Source: Thereva unica (Eukaryota > Arthropoda > Insecta > Diptera > Therevidae). Taken from it: 64,000 nucleotides of DNA. A model generated the notes under the pieces. The model saw only the letters and a program-made list of their open reading frames with translations, made no database searches and was not told the DNA's origin. The number at the start of each line of letters is the position of its first letter. The first letter of the stretch is position 1. Positions 40,501 to 52,500 of the stretch are shown in pieces. Location of the stretch: NCBI GenBank assembly GCA_949987705.1, contig OX465283.1, positions 51,746,953 through 51,810,952 on the forward strand. The letters are read 5' to 3'. The translations under genes were made by a program, and so were the position numbers.

Positions 40501-43500
40501 AGGGTATGTCGGATGCCATGTATCTTTTTCTTTTTCCGGGTGGAGGTCTTAAAAAAACTTTCCCACGTGCCATTGATGCCATATTCCGCCGGATCGGTTG
40601 CAACCGTGCTGGTGCGGACAATCTGCTCGGGGGCTTGTTGCTTTTGGGATTTGTTTGGATCGGGTACTGGTGCTTGGTCCACCTTGTGGTCTTCAATGGG
40701 TGTGATTACAGGCACCGTGTACTGTCGGATGGTCCTTTCCAATTCCTCGAGGAATTCCCTGTAGGTGACGTCTTGTATGTTCGCCAAGCTGGGCCGCATA
40801 TCGGTCTCTATACGGTAACGGTTCCGGATCTCTGACGGCCTAGTGGGTGGATATTGGATTTCGGCTTTCTTCCGTCCTACCGTCTGCTGGAGGGGTTGGG
40901 TGCGGTTGTGTGCACTTAACCGGTGGATTTGGGCGACTGGGTCTGCTGTGGGTATTTTCCTACCCGTTGTAACTCGGCTGGGCTGGGTCCTTCGGCGGGC
41001 TGTATTCGGACTCATGGTGTTAACTGAACTGGTTACGTCTTATTTTTTTCTTTTATATATTTTCCTTTTTCCTGGCCTGCTTTGATCTGGTATTGTTGGC
41101 TTGTAGTTCTTGTTCAAGGTTTTTTTTTGTTTTTTTCTTGGCCTGCTTTGATTTGGTTTTGTTGGCTTGTAGTTCTTGTCCAAGGTGTTTTCGGTAACGG
41201 ATGATAGACGGCTGACAGAACTTCCATTTGTCGGGATTTAGTCGGAATTTGCTCTTCGTAACACTGGAATACTTCCTGTAAATTAACTAGGTGTACCTCA
41301 AAGGTTCTTCCTAGGATGATAATTTCGTCTAGATATACCAATGTTTCTGTTTTTTTTTTCCTTTTGACCATTTCTGGGATTATTATGGCGTCAAGTAATC
41401 GTTGGGACGTTGCTGGTACGGAGTGGAGTCCGAATGGCCTGACGGAAAACTGGTACGGTAAACTGGTATAACCCCGACCTTGGACAGTAAATGCGGTGAC
41501 TGGTTTACTCTCCTTAGCTAATGGCACTTGCCAATAACCCTGGTGTAGGTCGAGTTTGGTTATATATCTTGCCTCTCAATCGGTCTAGATTTCTAGAATA
41601 TGATTGATTTGAGGCAACGGGTAAGCATCTTTGAGATCTCATTGATCTTCCGGTAGACGATGCAGAATCGGTATTGGCCATTCTTTTTCCTTGCCAGAAC
41701 TACGGGTGAACCGTAAGGGCTGCTGGACGGTTCAATAATTTTTCAGCCAACATACGGTCTATTTCGGTGTTGATTACTTGTTGCATTGCTGGATTTCTAG
41801 GGAAGTATCGGTGTTTTACTGGCTGGTCGGTCTGGTCGTATATTTGGCTGATGATGCGGATTTGGCTGCCGGGAACAATGACGGATCATACACCACGACA
41901 TTGGTCCAGGAAACATTCCTCAGGTATTCGGTAGTCGGTCGGTATGCGGTCGGTAGGTGTTCGTTACAACACTTAGTTCTAGGGAACTGGATTAAGAGTT
42001 TTCTTTCAGGCAGAGGTAGAATTGGATGGCGTCGGATCCAACTCCTATGTCATTTCGGCCGGAGTTCCCCAGCGGTCAATTTTCTCACCCGCACCTTTTC
42101 TAATCTTCATTAATGATCTGCTCTCAGTCCCCTCCAACCCACTTCACTGCTTCGCTGATGACGGTACTTTGCATTTCTCTTACTCCTTCGACAATATAAG
42201 ACAAGCACGCGCCAGACCTTGTCTTTACCACCGTCAACTGATGTCCACTTCGATCAACCGGGATATCGAATCGATTCTTCATTGGGGCGAAATGAACCGC
42301 GTCGAATTCAATGCCACAAAAACGAAGCACTGTCTGATCTCCAACAAAAATTGTACCGACCTTCCTCCTGTCTCGGTGGATGGAGAGAATCTAACGGCTG
42401 ACTCAACTCTCAACATCCTAGGGGTAACTTTAACGGAGCATCTGCGATGGAATGATCACATATTCTAAATCGCCAAACAAGTCTCCCAATGTCTTGGATT
42501 TCTCAAGAGATGCAAATTCCTCCTCCAGCCAGCCGCCTTGACTACATTCTACAAATCCTACATTCGACCCAAAAACCCTCTTAGCTTGTCTCGACAAGGT
42601 GCAAAATTGCGCCCTCAAACTCATTGGTGATGGCCCTTTTCGCGCCTCCATAGACACTTTAAGCAACCGTAGGAATGTAGCAGCTCTCTCCGTACTTTAT
42701 CGCTATTACCATGGCGACTGTTCCATTGAAATTCAGGACCTCCTGCCTGCACTGCAATATTTTTCCCGCAACACAATACGGTATAGAAGTTCGTTTATGA
42801 ATAGAACAACTCGACTGTGGAATAATCTCCCGCAGTCAGTATTTCCGAACGCGTACAACACCTTAGAGTTCAAATGTGAGGTTCATCGTCATTTTCTTCT
42901 ACACTCTCCAGACCCCTCTAACCTTTGCTATTCTCCTCTATTCTTCAAACCATACGGGGAGGGGGTTGGAGGGGTTATCATTCTTTTCGGAGGTCTTGAT
43001 TGAATTTTTGGTGTAAGACTTGAAAATGAACAAAGAATTTTTTTCGATTTTGAATATACGAGTAAAACAATTTCAGAAATGACAGATTAATGGTCATGTG
43101 AACTGTCTGCTGCGGATTAGCACAAAATAAAGCTCTAACTGCCATTCTCCGTCAGAAATAAATCCATAGGGCAGAACCAGAGGGAAAGGACTGTCCTCTT
43201 AATTAAAAGACGTATGGAGAACATATCTATTGTAAAAAACTCTACCCCATGCCACAAGCATCTCCGCTTCTTGAATCTGATTGCAGAATCAATTAAATCT
43301 GTCATGGTTTAGGGGTTTTAAAGCTATCTTAAACGAAATCTGCTTCTCATTCTATAAATCGATAAAACAATAATTAATATCCTTTTTTGCTTTCCAGAAT
43401 CTCAACCGTTCCTCCCAACAATGACAGCTCCAGCAGGGTGCCTGTTTAATGGCGTTAGATACCAGCATAGAGAACGTCTAGAGATTGGCTGCGAGCAAAT

Positions 43501-46500
43501 CTGTCACTGCGACGCAAGTGGAGAAATGGATTGCCGTCCTAGATGCTCGCCACGAAACCACACACGTCTAGAGAAATGTGTTTTAGTTAAGGACCCAAAG
43601 GATGTCTGCTGTCAGCTAGAGCTCTGCGATGTAACCCTTGATGACCACGAACAAACTTCCCCACCACCCGTTGCACCGTCCAATGACACCCCATCGAAGG
43701 ACGTCGAAGGGCCGTCCGCCAGGGAATGCGAACATAAGGAGAAAAAATATAAAACCGGCGAACAGTTCCATGATGGGTGCGACGCTTTCTGCATATGTGC
43801 CCCGGAAGGTGTACACTGTGCCAAATTGGAATGTCCTTCGAATTTTGGCCTGGACGTTTTAGACCCAAGCTGTTTGAAATGGGAGCCGGAACCGGCTACA
43901 TTCAGAGCCATAGCACCGAAATGCTGTCCAGAAAAAATGAAATGCGTTGACAATGGAACGTGCGAGTTTAAGGGGGAAATGTTCGATAATTGGTCAGAAA
44001 TACCAAGCAACTTAACCGGTAAGGAATTGTGATTGATGAAGACCGATGGAAGATTTTTATTATAATTTTTGGATTTTATTTTTAAGGCTGTGAACAGCAC
44101 TGCTACTGTGAAAGTGGTAAAGTAGAATGTCGCCCAGCTTGTCCTCCAGTGCCAGCCTTACCACCAGCACATCTGCCTTGTCACCCTAGGATGGCGCGTT
44201 TGCTTCCGATTCCAGATGATGAGTGCTGCAAGCATTGGACTTGCGCTGAAGTTCCTAGTAACAAAAATTCAGGTAATATTAAGAAATTTTTTTATAGTTT
44301 ATAATCTAGATGAATATACATAACACTAAATTTGGGCGCATTCGTGCGTTCCGGAATTGCATCTTATTTATGTTATGCTAGTTTTACTTTTACGAAGTAT
44401 TGCAACATTTGAAGCTAGTAAATATATAAATTATCAATAAATCACATAGGATTTAGTTACAGGGGGGTACATGGCGATGTACTGATCATACATTTCAATA
44501 ATATGAATGGAATAGTGGCACCATTTCACTTCGGTGTGTTTTAAATTAAAAGGTTCTATGTTTATGCTACCTAGGTATCACTAGCAAGTCATATAATATC
44601 AATTAACGATAGGTTGACCTGGGGCAAATTTTGGATTTAAATTAGAACATTATGTAAAATCGATATATAGTACCGCACGACATGCTTGTCGACGTTGACC
44701 CATTCATTCACATCGAAGGCATATCTTTAACTGAGGATCTGCAATGGAATGATCACATATTCCAAATCGCCAAACAAGTCTGGGTTTACTTACGAGTTGG
44801 AAATCCCTCCTTCAACTAGCATCCAATTAGCACGTTAACATCGTTTTGATACCACTAGTTCTCATGATCGCTAGACTTGTTACGGTTTCAAGAGCTATGT
44901 ACGTCTAGGTCGTCGCTACATTCTCAAATTCTTTCAGTATATGTAACTGTCAAATGAACTGTCTTCTAGCCGCATTGATAGGGGGTTTGGGGGATCCACG
45001 TTCAAACAATCACTTGCTAATTCGTCAGCTCTCTCGTTCCACTGTGTTTTTCTAAGGCCTGGAACCCACAGCATGGTGACGTTTACATTTCTGCTTATTC
45101 GTTTGACATCTGAATAATTTCTTGGTTAGTTTTTATGATATTAGAGTGGAGTTGAGAGCCAAAACTGTAGCTTGCACGATGCATAGAAGACCCCGGCACG
45201 TACTCCCCAGTTCATCTTTAAGAGCGGGCGCTCATTGAGACGCAGGCGACACAAGCAGAGCAGCACGATTTCTGGATCTCACGCTTTTTTAGGGAAAACC
45301 GCGAATTTCAAAGCCGAGCATGTGACACTAATACTGCGCCAGGCGAATACCCTGTCTATATTCGTACAATTGTACTTCTTTCTTAATGCTGGACACCATG
45401 CTATTGATAAATATGTCTTATTCTTCTTTACCCGAAGCTGATACGCCACCACCGGTCCTCGAGTATAACGCCCATTCTTCAGGACACTCAAGAAATATGC
45501 CTCACCTTTGGCTTTAACTCTGCGCAAACTTTTTGCCCTGTCATACTTCTCCGGAGTTTACCCCAGCTCTTGGAAACTAGTCCATTCCCAAAAAAGGTGA
45601 AACCAGCGACTCTTTAAACTACCGCTCAATAACAATTATTTCTGCTCTCTCCAAAATCAGATGATGAAATATCTAGAATCTAACCATACATGACAAGCAG
45701 TACGGCTTTAGGCCAAAAGGGTATACTGGCGACCTTCTTTTGTGTCTAACTGAACACATCAACCAAAGCATTCATCGCTTCGGGAAGTCTGGTCTAGCTG
45801 CTCTGGCTATCTCCAATGCTTTCGACAGAGTATGGCATCCCGCTATGCTGTGTAAACTTCAATCAGAGCGACTCGGTTCGTGGTATCGACTCGGTTCTAA
45901 GAAAGTGTCTGGCCATTCAATCAAGGTAATATTGGATGGCGTTGAATCCGATCCTAATTCCATCTCGGCCAGTGTTCCCCAAGGGGCGATTCTCTCACCT
46001 TCTCTCTTCCTTATATTCATTGATGATCTGCTCTCAATCCCCTTCAATCCTCTTCATAGTTTTGCCAATAACGGTATTCTCGTTACTCCTACACCTTCGA
46101 CAAGATAAGACAAGCAAGTGCCAGACCTTGTTTCTTAGAACGTGAGCTCATATCCAACTCTCTTAACGCGGACATTAAGTTTATTTTTGATTGGGGCCGC
46201 AACCAAAATCAAGTACTGTCTTATCTCCACAAGATAAACTGGTAGTATAAAGGGTGACTTTTAGGCTTGGTTTTCTTCACATACAAATTTTTTTACAGTT
46301 TCTTGCAGAAAAAAATTACGTGTTATGTGATTGTCGAAATTCCTCCTCTCCGCGCGTGAAATTGGGTGAGATTGAGGTCGATCCCCTCCCTCTAAACGTC
46401 TCATATAGAAGACCCTTATGTGAAAGATGCGACTTGGTCTGGTAAACCAACTATAAAAAAAGTATGTGAAATTTTGTGAAGAACTGAATACGAAAAATTT

Positions 46501-49500
46501 AGCGTAGGTGTTCCACGTGATTATTTTGATGGATTTTTTATAAGATATAGATTGGAGGTTTCCAAAGTGGGGTACAGAGAAAATTTTAGAGGACACGCAA
46601 ATTTCAGAGGCACCTGGCTAGATATACGAATTGTATTCAAGGAGAGGTCGAGATTTTGCTGTCAGTTTACCAAAGTTACTGCAATGACTGACGGAAAACT
46701 TACCTTCTAAGGTGATGATTGATGTAATTATCTGAATATTTTGATTTCCATCAATCACGACTGACGCAATTGATTGACGCTTGCATGAACGTGTAATGGA
46801 CTCCTTAAAGTTGTCCCTAGGATGTTAAGGTTGAGTCAGATGTTAAGCCAGCTCCAGACTCACGCCGTGAACAACCGCGAGCCCCGACTTGCTGAGTTTA
46901 CGCCCGTAAATGCGTGTGACTAGTGTGAACGCTAGAGATTTTTTAAAATCTGAAGAATCTCGCGTGAGATTATGACATCTCACCAAGGGGAAGGGCGGTA
47001 CCGGGTTGAAAAACCGCAAAAATCACCTCACCTCACGACCCCGAAGTGATTGCCTTAAAGATTGAATTTTATATGAAATCTTTTTTAATTTTTTTTGCTT
47101 AATTATAAAATTTTTGCCATCTTCACTACTTGTTTAAATTCAATTTGTGTAATGTGTCTACTACTTTTCCCTTGAGGAAGATCGTTAACTTTCACCTGAT
47201 CTAGTGTTGCTCAACTACCAATATTTGATGAAAAATGTTAAGTAGGGTCTCCTTAAACTTATTTATGTTTTTCTTTAAGCAAGGCACCAAGAAAAGTACT
47301 TTCAATTGCCTTGTATACAGACCAGCATGGAATATGAAAAAAGTTGCTCAGAATTAGATGTTTAAAAAAATCCTACCGGACGGACACGTTCTTATCGAAC
47401 GCACTTATAATCTAATTAAGATCATTGCAATAAAATTAATTTAAGAAAGCATTCGTTTGACAATGTGCGCATTCATTCTATTTATTCATTCATAAAAACC
47501 TGAAACTCATACCACTAGCTTTAAGTAGTTTCTCATTTTAAATTCCACAGAAAATGCAATTTACGTTTAAAAACATTCATTATTTTTAACAACAAAAAAA
47601 CCCAAAATAAATTTGAAAAAATCTATATTAAAATATTCATTTCATATTCTTGCATTTTATCTAAAAAAAAAAAAATTAAACATATTAAAGCACAGCTTAA
47701 GATCACCTTCAAGCATTGCTTGCTCTAACAATAAATCTAAAGTTTAATGATAAAATAATTAAGACTAAAGACTGAACACGACTAACTGCAAAAATATTCG
47801 GCAATTTTCTCTTTATAAATCAGGCCATCCAGATACTTCAAAAACAAAACCATCATCACACGAGGACAGCGCTGAAACAGGTAAAGATTTAGCAAACACA
47901 GTAGGACCATTTTATCCGACAGTTGACGGTAAAGCACCGCCACCAAAAACACCACAAGAAAAACCAAACAAAAAACAAAAAGATTCTGAAGATGTTAACT
48001 ATCAACAAATATTTGTCCCTATTACACATTCTCCACAATCACCATATGACATCAACAGTAACTACAATGATAACGTAAATAGCCACCATCAGCTCGCTAA
48101 TGTTCCGGGTTATTATAATCCAGGATTGACAAAAAATCAATACGATCCGTTTAATCATTATCCAGCTGGTCAGAATCCTATACCAGACAAACCGCATCAG
48201 TCCGATTTATACAATATTTTAGGGCACACTGGAAATCAGAATCTTCCACCGCATGTTAGGATAGAGCACCTGCTACAGCATCTGCAGCCTGGAGATCCTA
48301 ACAATCCTGGTCCTGGACTAGTTCATATTCCAATTACCGGATCCGGAGGACAGCATAGTTTCCCTTTCAATGGAATCCCAGCTCATCCAATTTCGCCAAA
48401 TGACCAAGGACTTTCCCTGAGACCACAAACAGGTTGACCATTGTCACTCTATCTTTTGTTAACCTACTGTGCATGCAGAAAGTTGTTTGAATGGTGGTGG
48501 GATTTCAGGGAGTTTTTAATCATATTATAATGTACAACAAACCGGTGTAGGGTTCACCTTTTTCCCCAAAAACAGTTGTTCACTAATTTATTTTTATTCG
48601 ATAAAAAATGTGCTTTCTGCCTCTTAAAAATAATTTAAAACTTTCTCTTTTCAGACATTGGCATCGATGGTCTACAAACAGACCTGCAAGTTCTCGCCCT
48701 AGAGGCGATTGATTCCCGAACTGTTCGTATAGTATTCACCGTTCCTCAAATCTATGTCAATCTCCACGGAAGAGTTGAGCTCCGCTACACGAATGGACCA
48801 AACAACGACACCAGTATCTGGGAAACTCAAGTCTTTGCACCACCCGAAGACCTAATAGCAACATCTCAACTAGAATTTGAATTACCTGGACTGGAGCCGA
48901 ACTCCTTGTACAAAATAAAAATTACATTAATTCTACGAGATCTCAATACACAACCATCAAGCCAAGTTTACACAGTAAAAACCCCAGCCGAGCGGACAAT
49001 AACACCACCACCACAGATCACAGATTACCGGCCAGACTTTGAGGATATCTTCAGGAACATTGAAGACCCAGAGTTGAGAGTTGCTGAGGCGAACACAAGT
49101 TGGCTGCGGTTTAATTGGAGAAAGTTATCGGATGAGGAGCTGGAGTACGTCGATGGCATTCAACTCCGATATAAGGAGCTAAGTGGAATGATATACCATA
49201 CAACGCCATTGATTCATAGAACTCTGACCTCGTACACTATTGACAATCTCAGTCCGGATACCCCATATGAGGTTGGTGTTTATCTGATCCCGTTCCCAGG
49301 ACATGGGGGTGAACTTAGAGCTGGGAATATGATTCAAGTTAGAACTTCCCCTAAGATTGATCCGTATGATTTTGAAGTTGTGGTGAATGTCACTAAGGTT
49401 AAAGCTACTAGTGTTGAAGTTTCTTGGAATGGTGTGCCGTACCCAGAGGATAAATATGTTAATATTTATCGAGCTATTTATCAAAGCGATGCTGGCAAGG

Positions 49501-52500
49501 AGGATTCGAGTGTTTTCAAAGTTGCCAAAAGAGATTCAACGACGGGAACTTTGATTATGGATTTGAAGCCCGGAACTAGATATAGACTGTGGCTGGAAAT
49601 GTACTTAACAAGTGGAAATATTAAGAAGAGTAATGTGGTTAATTTCTTAACGAAGCCTGGTGGATTAGCTGTTCCTGGCAAGACAGGTAAAAAAAGATTC
49701 TTTTTCGTTTATGAAATAATTTTAGGTGTTCTAAAAATTATTATACTGTGCCCTCCAAAAATTTTTCTACCTTAGAGATATTTTAATGTAAGTCGTTTTT
49801 GCTTTCAAACAGAAAAGTTAGTGATAGATAAATAATTGTTATTTTAGTGGTTACTCTCTATGTAAGTTTGGTAGCAGGGGTCGTGCACAGGTCCGCGCCT
49901 TTTCCCTGGTTCCTACGAAAACCAACTGGTCTAAAGGCCTTCATATACGGTCAAATTGAATGCACATGGAAGTGGAATGCACAACTAAAACCCTCGATTG
50001 TGATAGCCGGTTGGCCGAACAAAACTTCGTGCGCGCATGGGTTTGATTAAAATCTTTAAGGTCCTTAAGTTTTAGGGGCTTGTGACTTCGAAATCAAACC
50101 TGCTAGCTGCTTATTTCAGTTCGGTGTGTGAACTGGACATGGCTCACTGAGCTGCTGATCTCCAAACGTGACAGCAATACTACCTCTTCCTCTCAGTAGT
50201 CACGGAAACTACCCTGTTGGAACGACAGACTTGCTGCAAAAATTCTGGGCTATGGGAAGAATACAGATTCACCCTCCTTACAGCATATAACAAAGCTGAG
50301 TCGCTCCATTTAGGGCCTCGGTAGTCCAGGGGTAAGGCGCCTGACTACTATCCCCAGAGGTCCCGGGTTCGATTCCCGGCGGTGCCCCGGTCCTAGCCTT
50401 TCCCAATTTCCCGCCTACATAACTTTCCTTCTTTCTTCTTCCCTCTTTGCATTCCTGATTCCTCCTGTCATAGCCTTCACTAGTTCTCTTCCCCGCTCCA
50501 CCAAGCGCATGTCATCGGTTGGTTGATGAGATTCAACTCGTTTCAGGAGGCATAACACTCCAGCGAGTTGTTCTCGATGCCCCGATGTCAGAGTCGCGAA
50601 ATGGTTGGGAGTAGGTGAAATAAAAATACCGCAGCTGTGTTGTGACAGTTCTTTTCTTCACTTCTCTCTCTATCTTCCGACTAGAGCTGCTGTTCGACAT
50701 TTCAAAAAAATAAAAATACGTGGTCGACAGTACAAAGGGGCCTTCCCTAAGTCTCTAGTGTGTCACATAAAAAAAAAAAAAAAGGATTGCCTTTAGGAAG
50801 TACTATGGAAGCCTGCAGACTCTATCAGAGGCAGCTAGAATCCAGAAGGTCCCCTTCAAGGACTCCACCAACGGGATGGGGTTTCTTAAAAACGAAGATG
50901 GCGGGCGCCTACACCACCAATCAGGAAGAAATCATGAGGTGACTACTCGACGAGGTCAATTCTCCAGACAGCTTAGGCCCTGGAAGCTGGATGAGTCATA
51001 GAACTATTCCAAACCTCTCTAGAAAGTACATCTTTGACCGGGACAAGGTTAAGGAGGCAATGTCCCCGGGAAGACATGGCATTTTCTCAACACTTCGTCC
51101 ACGTAGAGTTTTGTCCCCGCTGCGCTGATCACTGGTTATCCAAAAGCTTCTGACTCAACTACACGAATCGAGATTAGCTGCCATCGGGTATGCATATAAC
51201 ATGTCCTTAGCATCAGTCTCGTGGAAGTTTGATTTGACCATTACAGGAGCCATGAGAACAAAGCAATCGAAGACAGTGTATCATGAAGGCGGAGGGTCTA
51301 TCAATCATTCCAAATAAGGCAGCAAATTGCATCATATTTTTTTATGTGAAAGTCTACGCTGGTGTCATTCCTTTATACTACCAATCCATCATATCGTTCG
51401 CGTCATGGTGCAATGTGTAGTAGCAACCTTAGTTCGAAGAATAGGAAAAAGGCTTTTATAGGTTAAGGGAAGTCTGGAAGATGCATGAAGAGGAAGCAGT
51501 AGACTCTCTTGGATGTTGGATGAGTTTATTGTTTTAAGCAGGCGGCTGAGCAAGAGAGATGCAAACGTTGGGAGTTTTTGAGGGAGTGGTAACACATTGG
51601 TCTAGGGCAATAGGGAATATGTGCAACCACCTGTCTGAGGCTGCGTGGGGTACGCACCCAGACGGTAGTGTCAGATTCCTACTAACTAAACTCACCAACC
51701 CTGTTTGAATGACGTCCGGGTCCAGACCGGTATGAGCCGTTAAGACCTACCTTACTTAAGCCTGGAGACGTCAATATGACTTTTAAGCTGTCTAGTCTGA
51801 GCGATAAACTGTGTAGTTTTGAACTATTTTCACCAGATATCAGACCTGGACCCTCTTTTGCCCCGATAAACTGCGATGGACAGACAGTTTATCGTTCAGT
51901 TCTCTCAGTTCCGTTCATTTGCCATTATTGAAAAGATCTAGGTACTCAAATCAACAAAACTGACGAGACTGAGCAAAAAAACGTGCAACGATTTGACGAA
52001 CCCACACACTTTCAGTTCAGTTTATCGTACAGTTTTTTACACAGTTCAACTGCGCAGTTGAAACTGAGAATGTGTGGGCCGCTTTAAAGAAGGAGCCCTT
52101 GAAAGGTGCTCATCAGAATTGGAACAGTCTAGCTGCTACCCCTTGGCATTTCATTGCCTTTCTCTGCTTTTTTGGGTTTCGTATTGCTTGACCTATGGTA
52201 GATGGCCAGCAGCGTCACTTCCACCATGTTCCACACATCTTCCGACCACATCATCTGGTCCAGGATGTACTCTGGTGTTATCTGCCTGAGATCCAAAACT
52301 TTGGGCATTTAAACGAAACATGCTCCGCATCTTCTTTGTCGTCCGGGAATTCTGGGCAGAATGTTGAATCGTCCAGCTTGAAGCAGTGAAGGTATGTCCT
52401 ATAGCCTCAATGTTCACTCAGGTACTCAGTGAGGTAGTAAGTAGCTCACTACGCTATGTTCTCTCGATTTTAGTAGATTCGTCCTACCTCTTCTGCACTA

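Larger units (their letters stand above)
39370..41968 (-). mobile_element. Ty3/gypsy-derived composite insertion
   Basis: The ends are TGTAACGAAC and GTTCGTTACA, flanked by the 4-bp duplication ACAC (39366-39369 and 41969-41972), and the insertion splits a LINE whose reading resumes on the far side. Inside are, on the minus strand, a gypsy reverse transcriptase fragment (41780-41114) and a 190-residue frame (41015-40443), plus a 79-bp tandem repeat and an inverted short repeat (39869 versus 40445). Two normal direct LTRs are not visible, so this is a deleted or rearranged copy that nevertheless has clean ends. Confidence 0.75.

Noticed and set aside
50313..50388. Functional tRNA gene
   Set aside because: Internal promoter boxes are good, but acceptor and anticodon arms do not pair properly and it continues into a body with a poly-A tail, so it is a SINE head.
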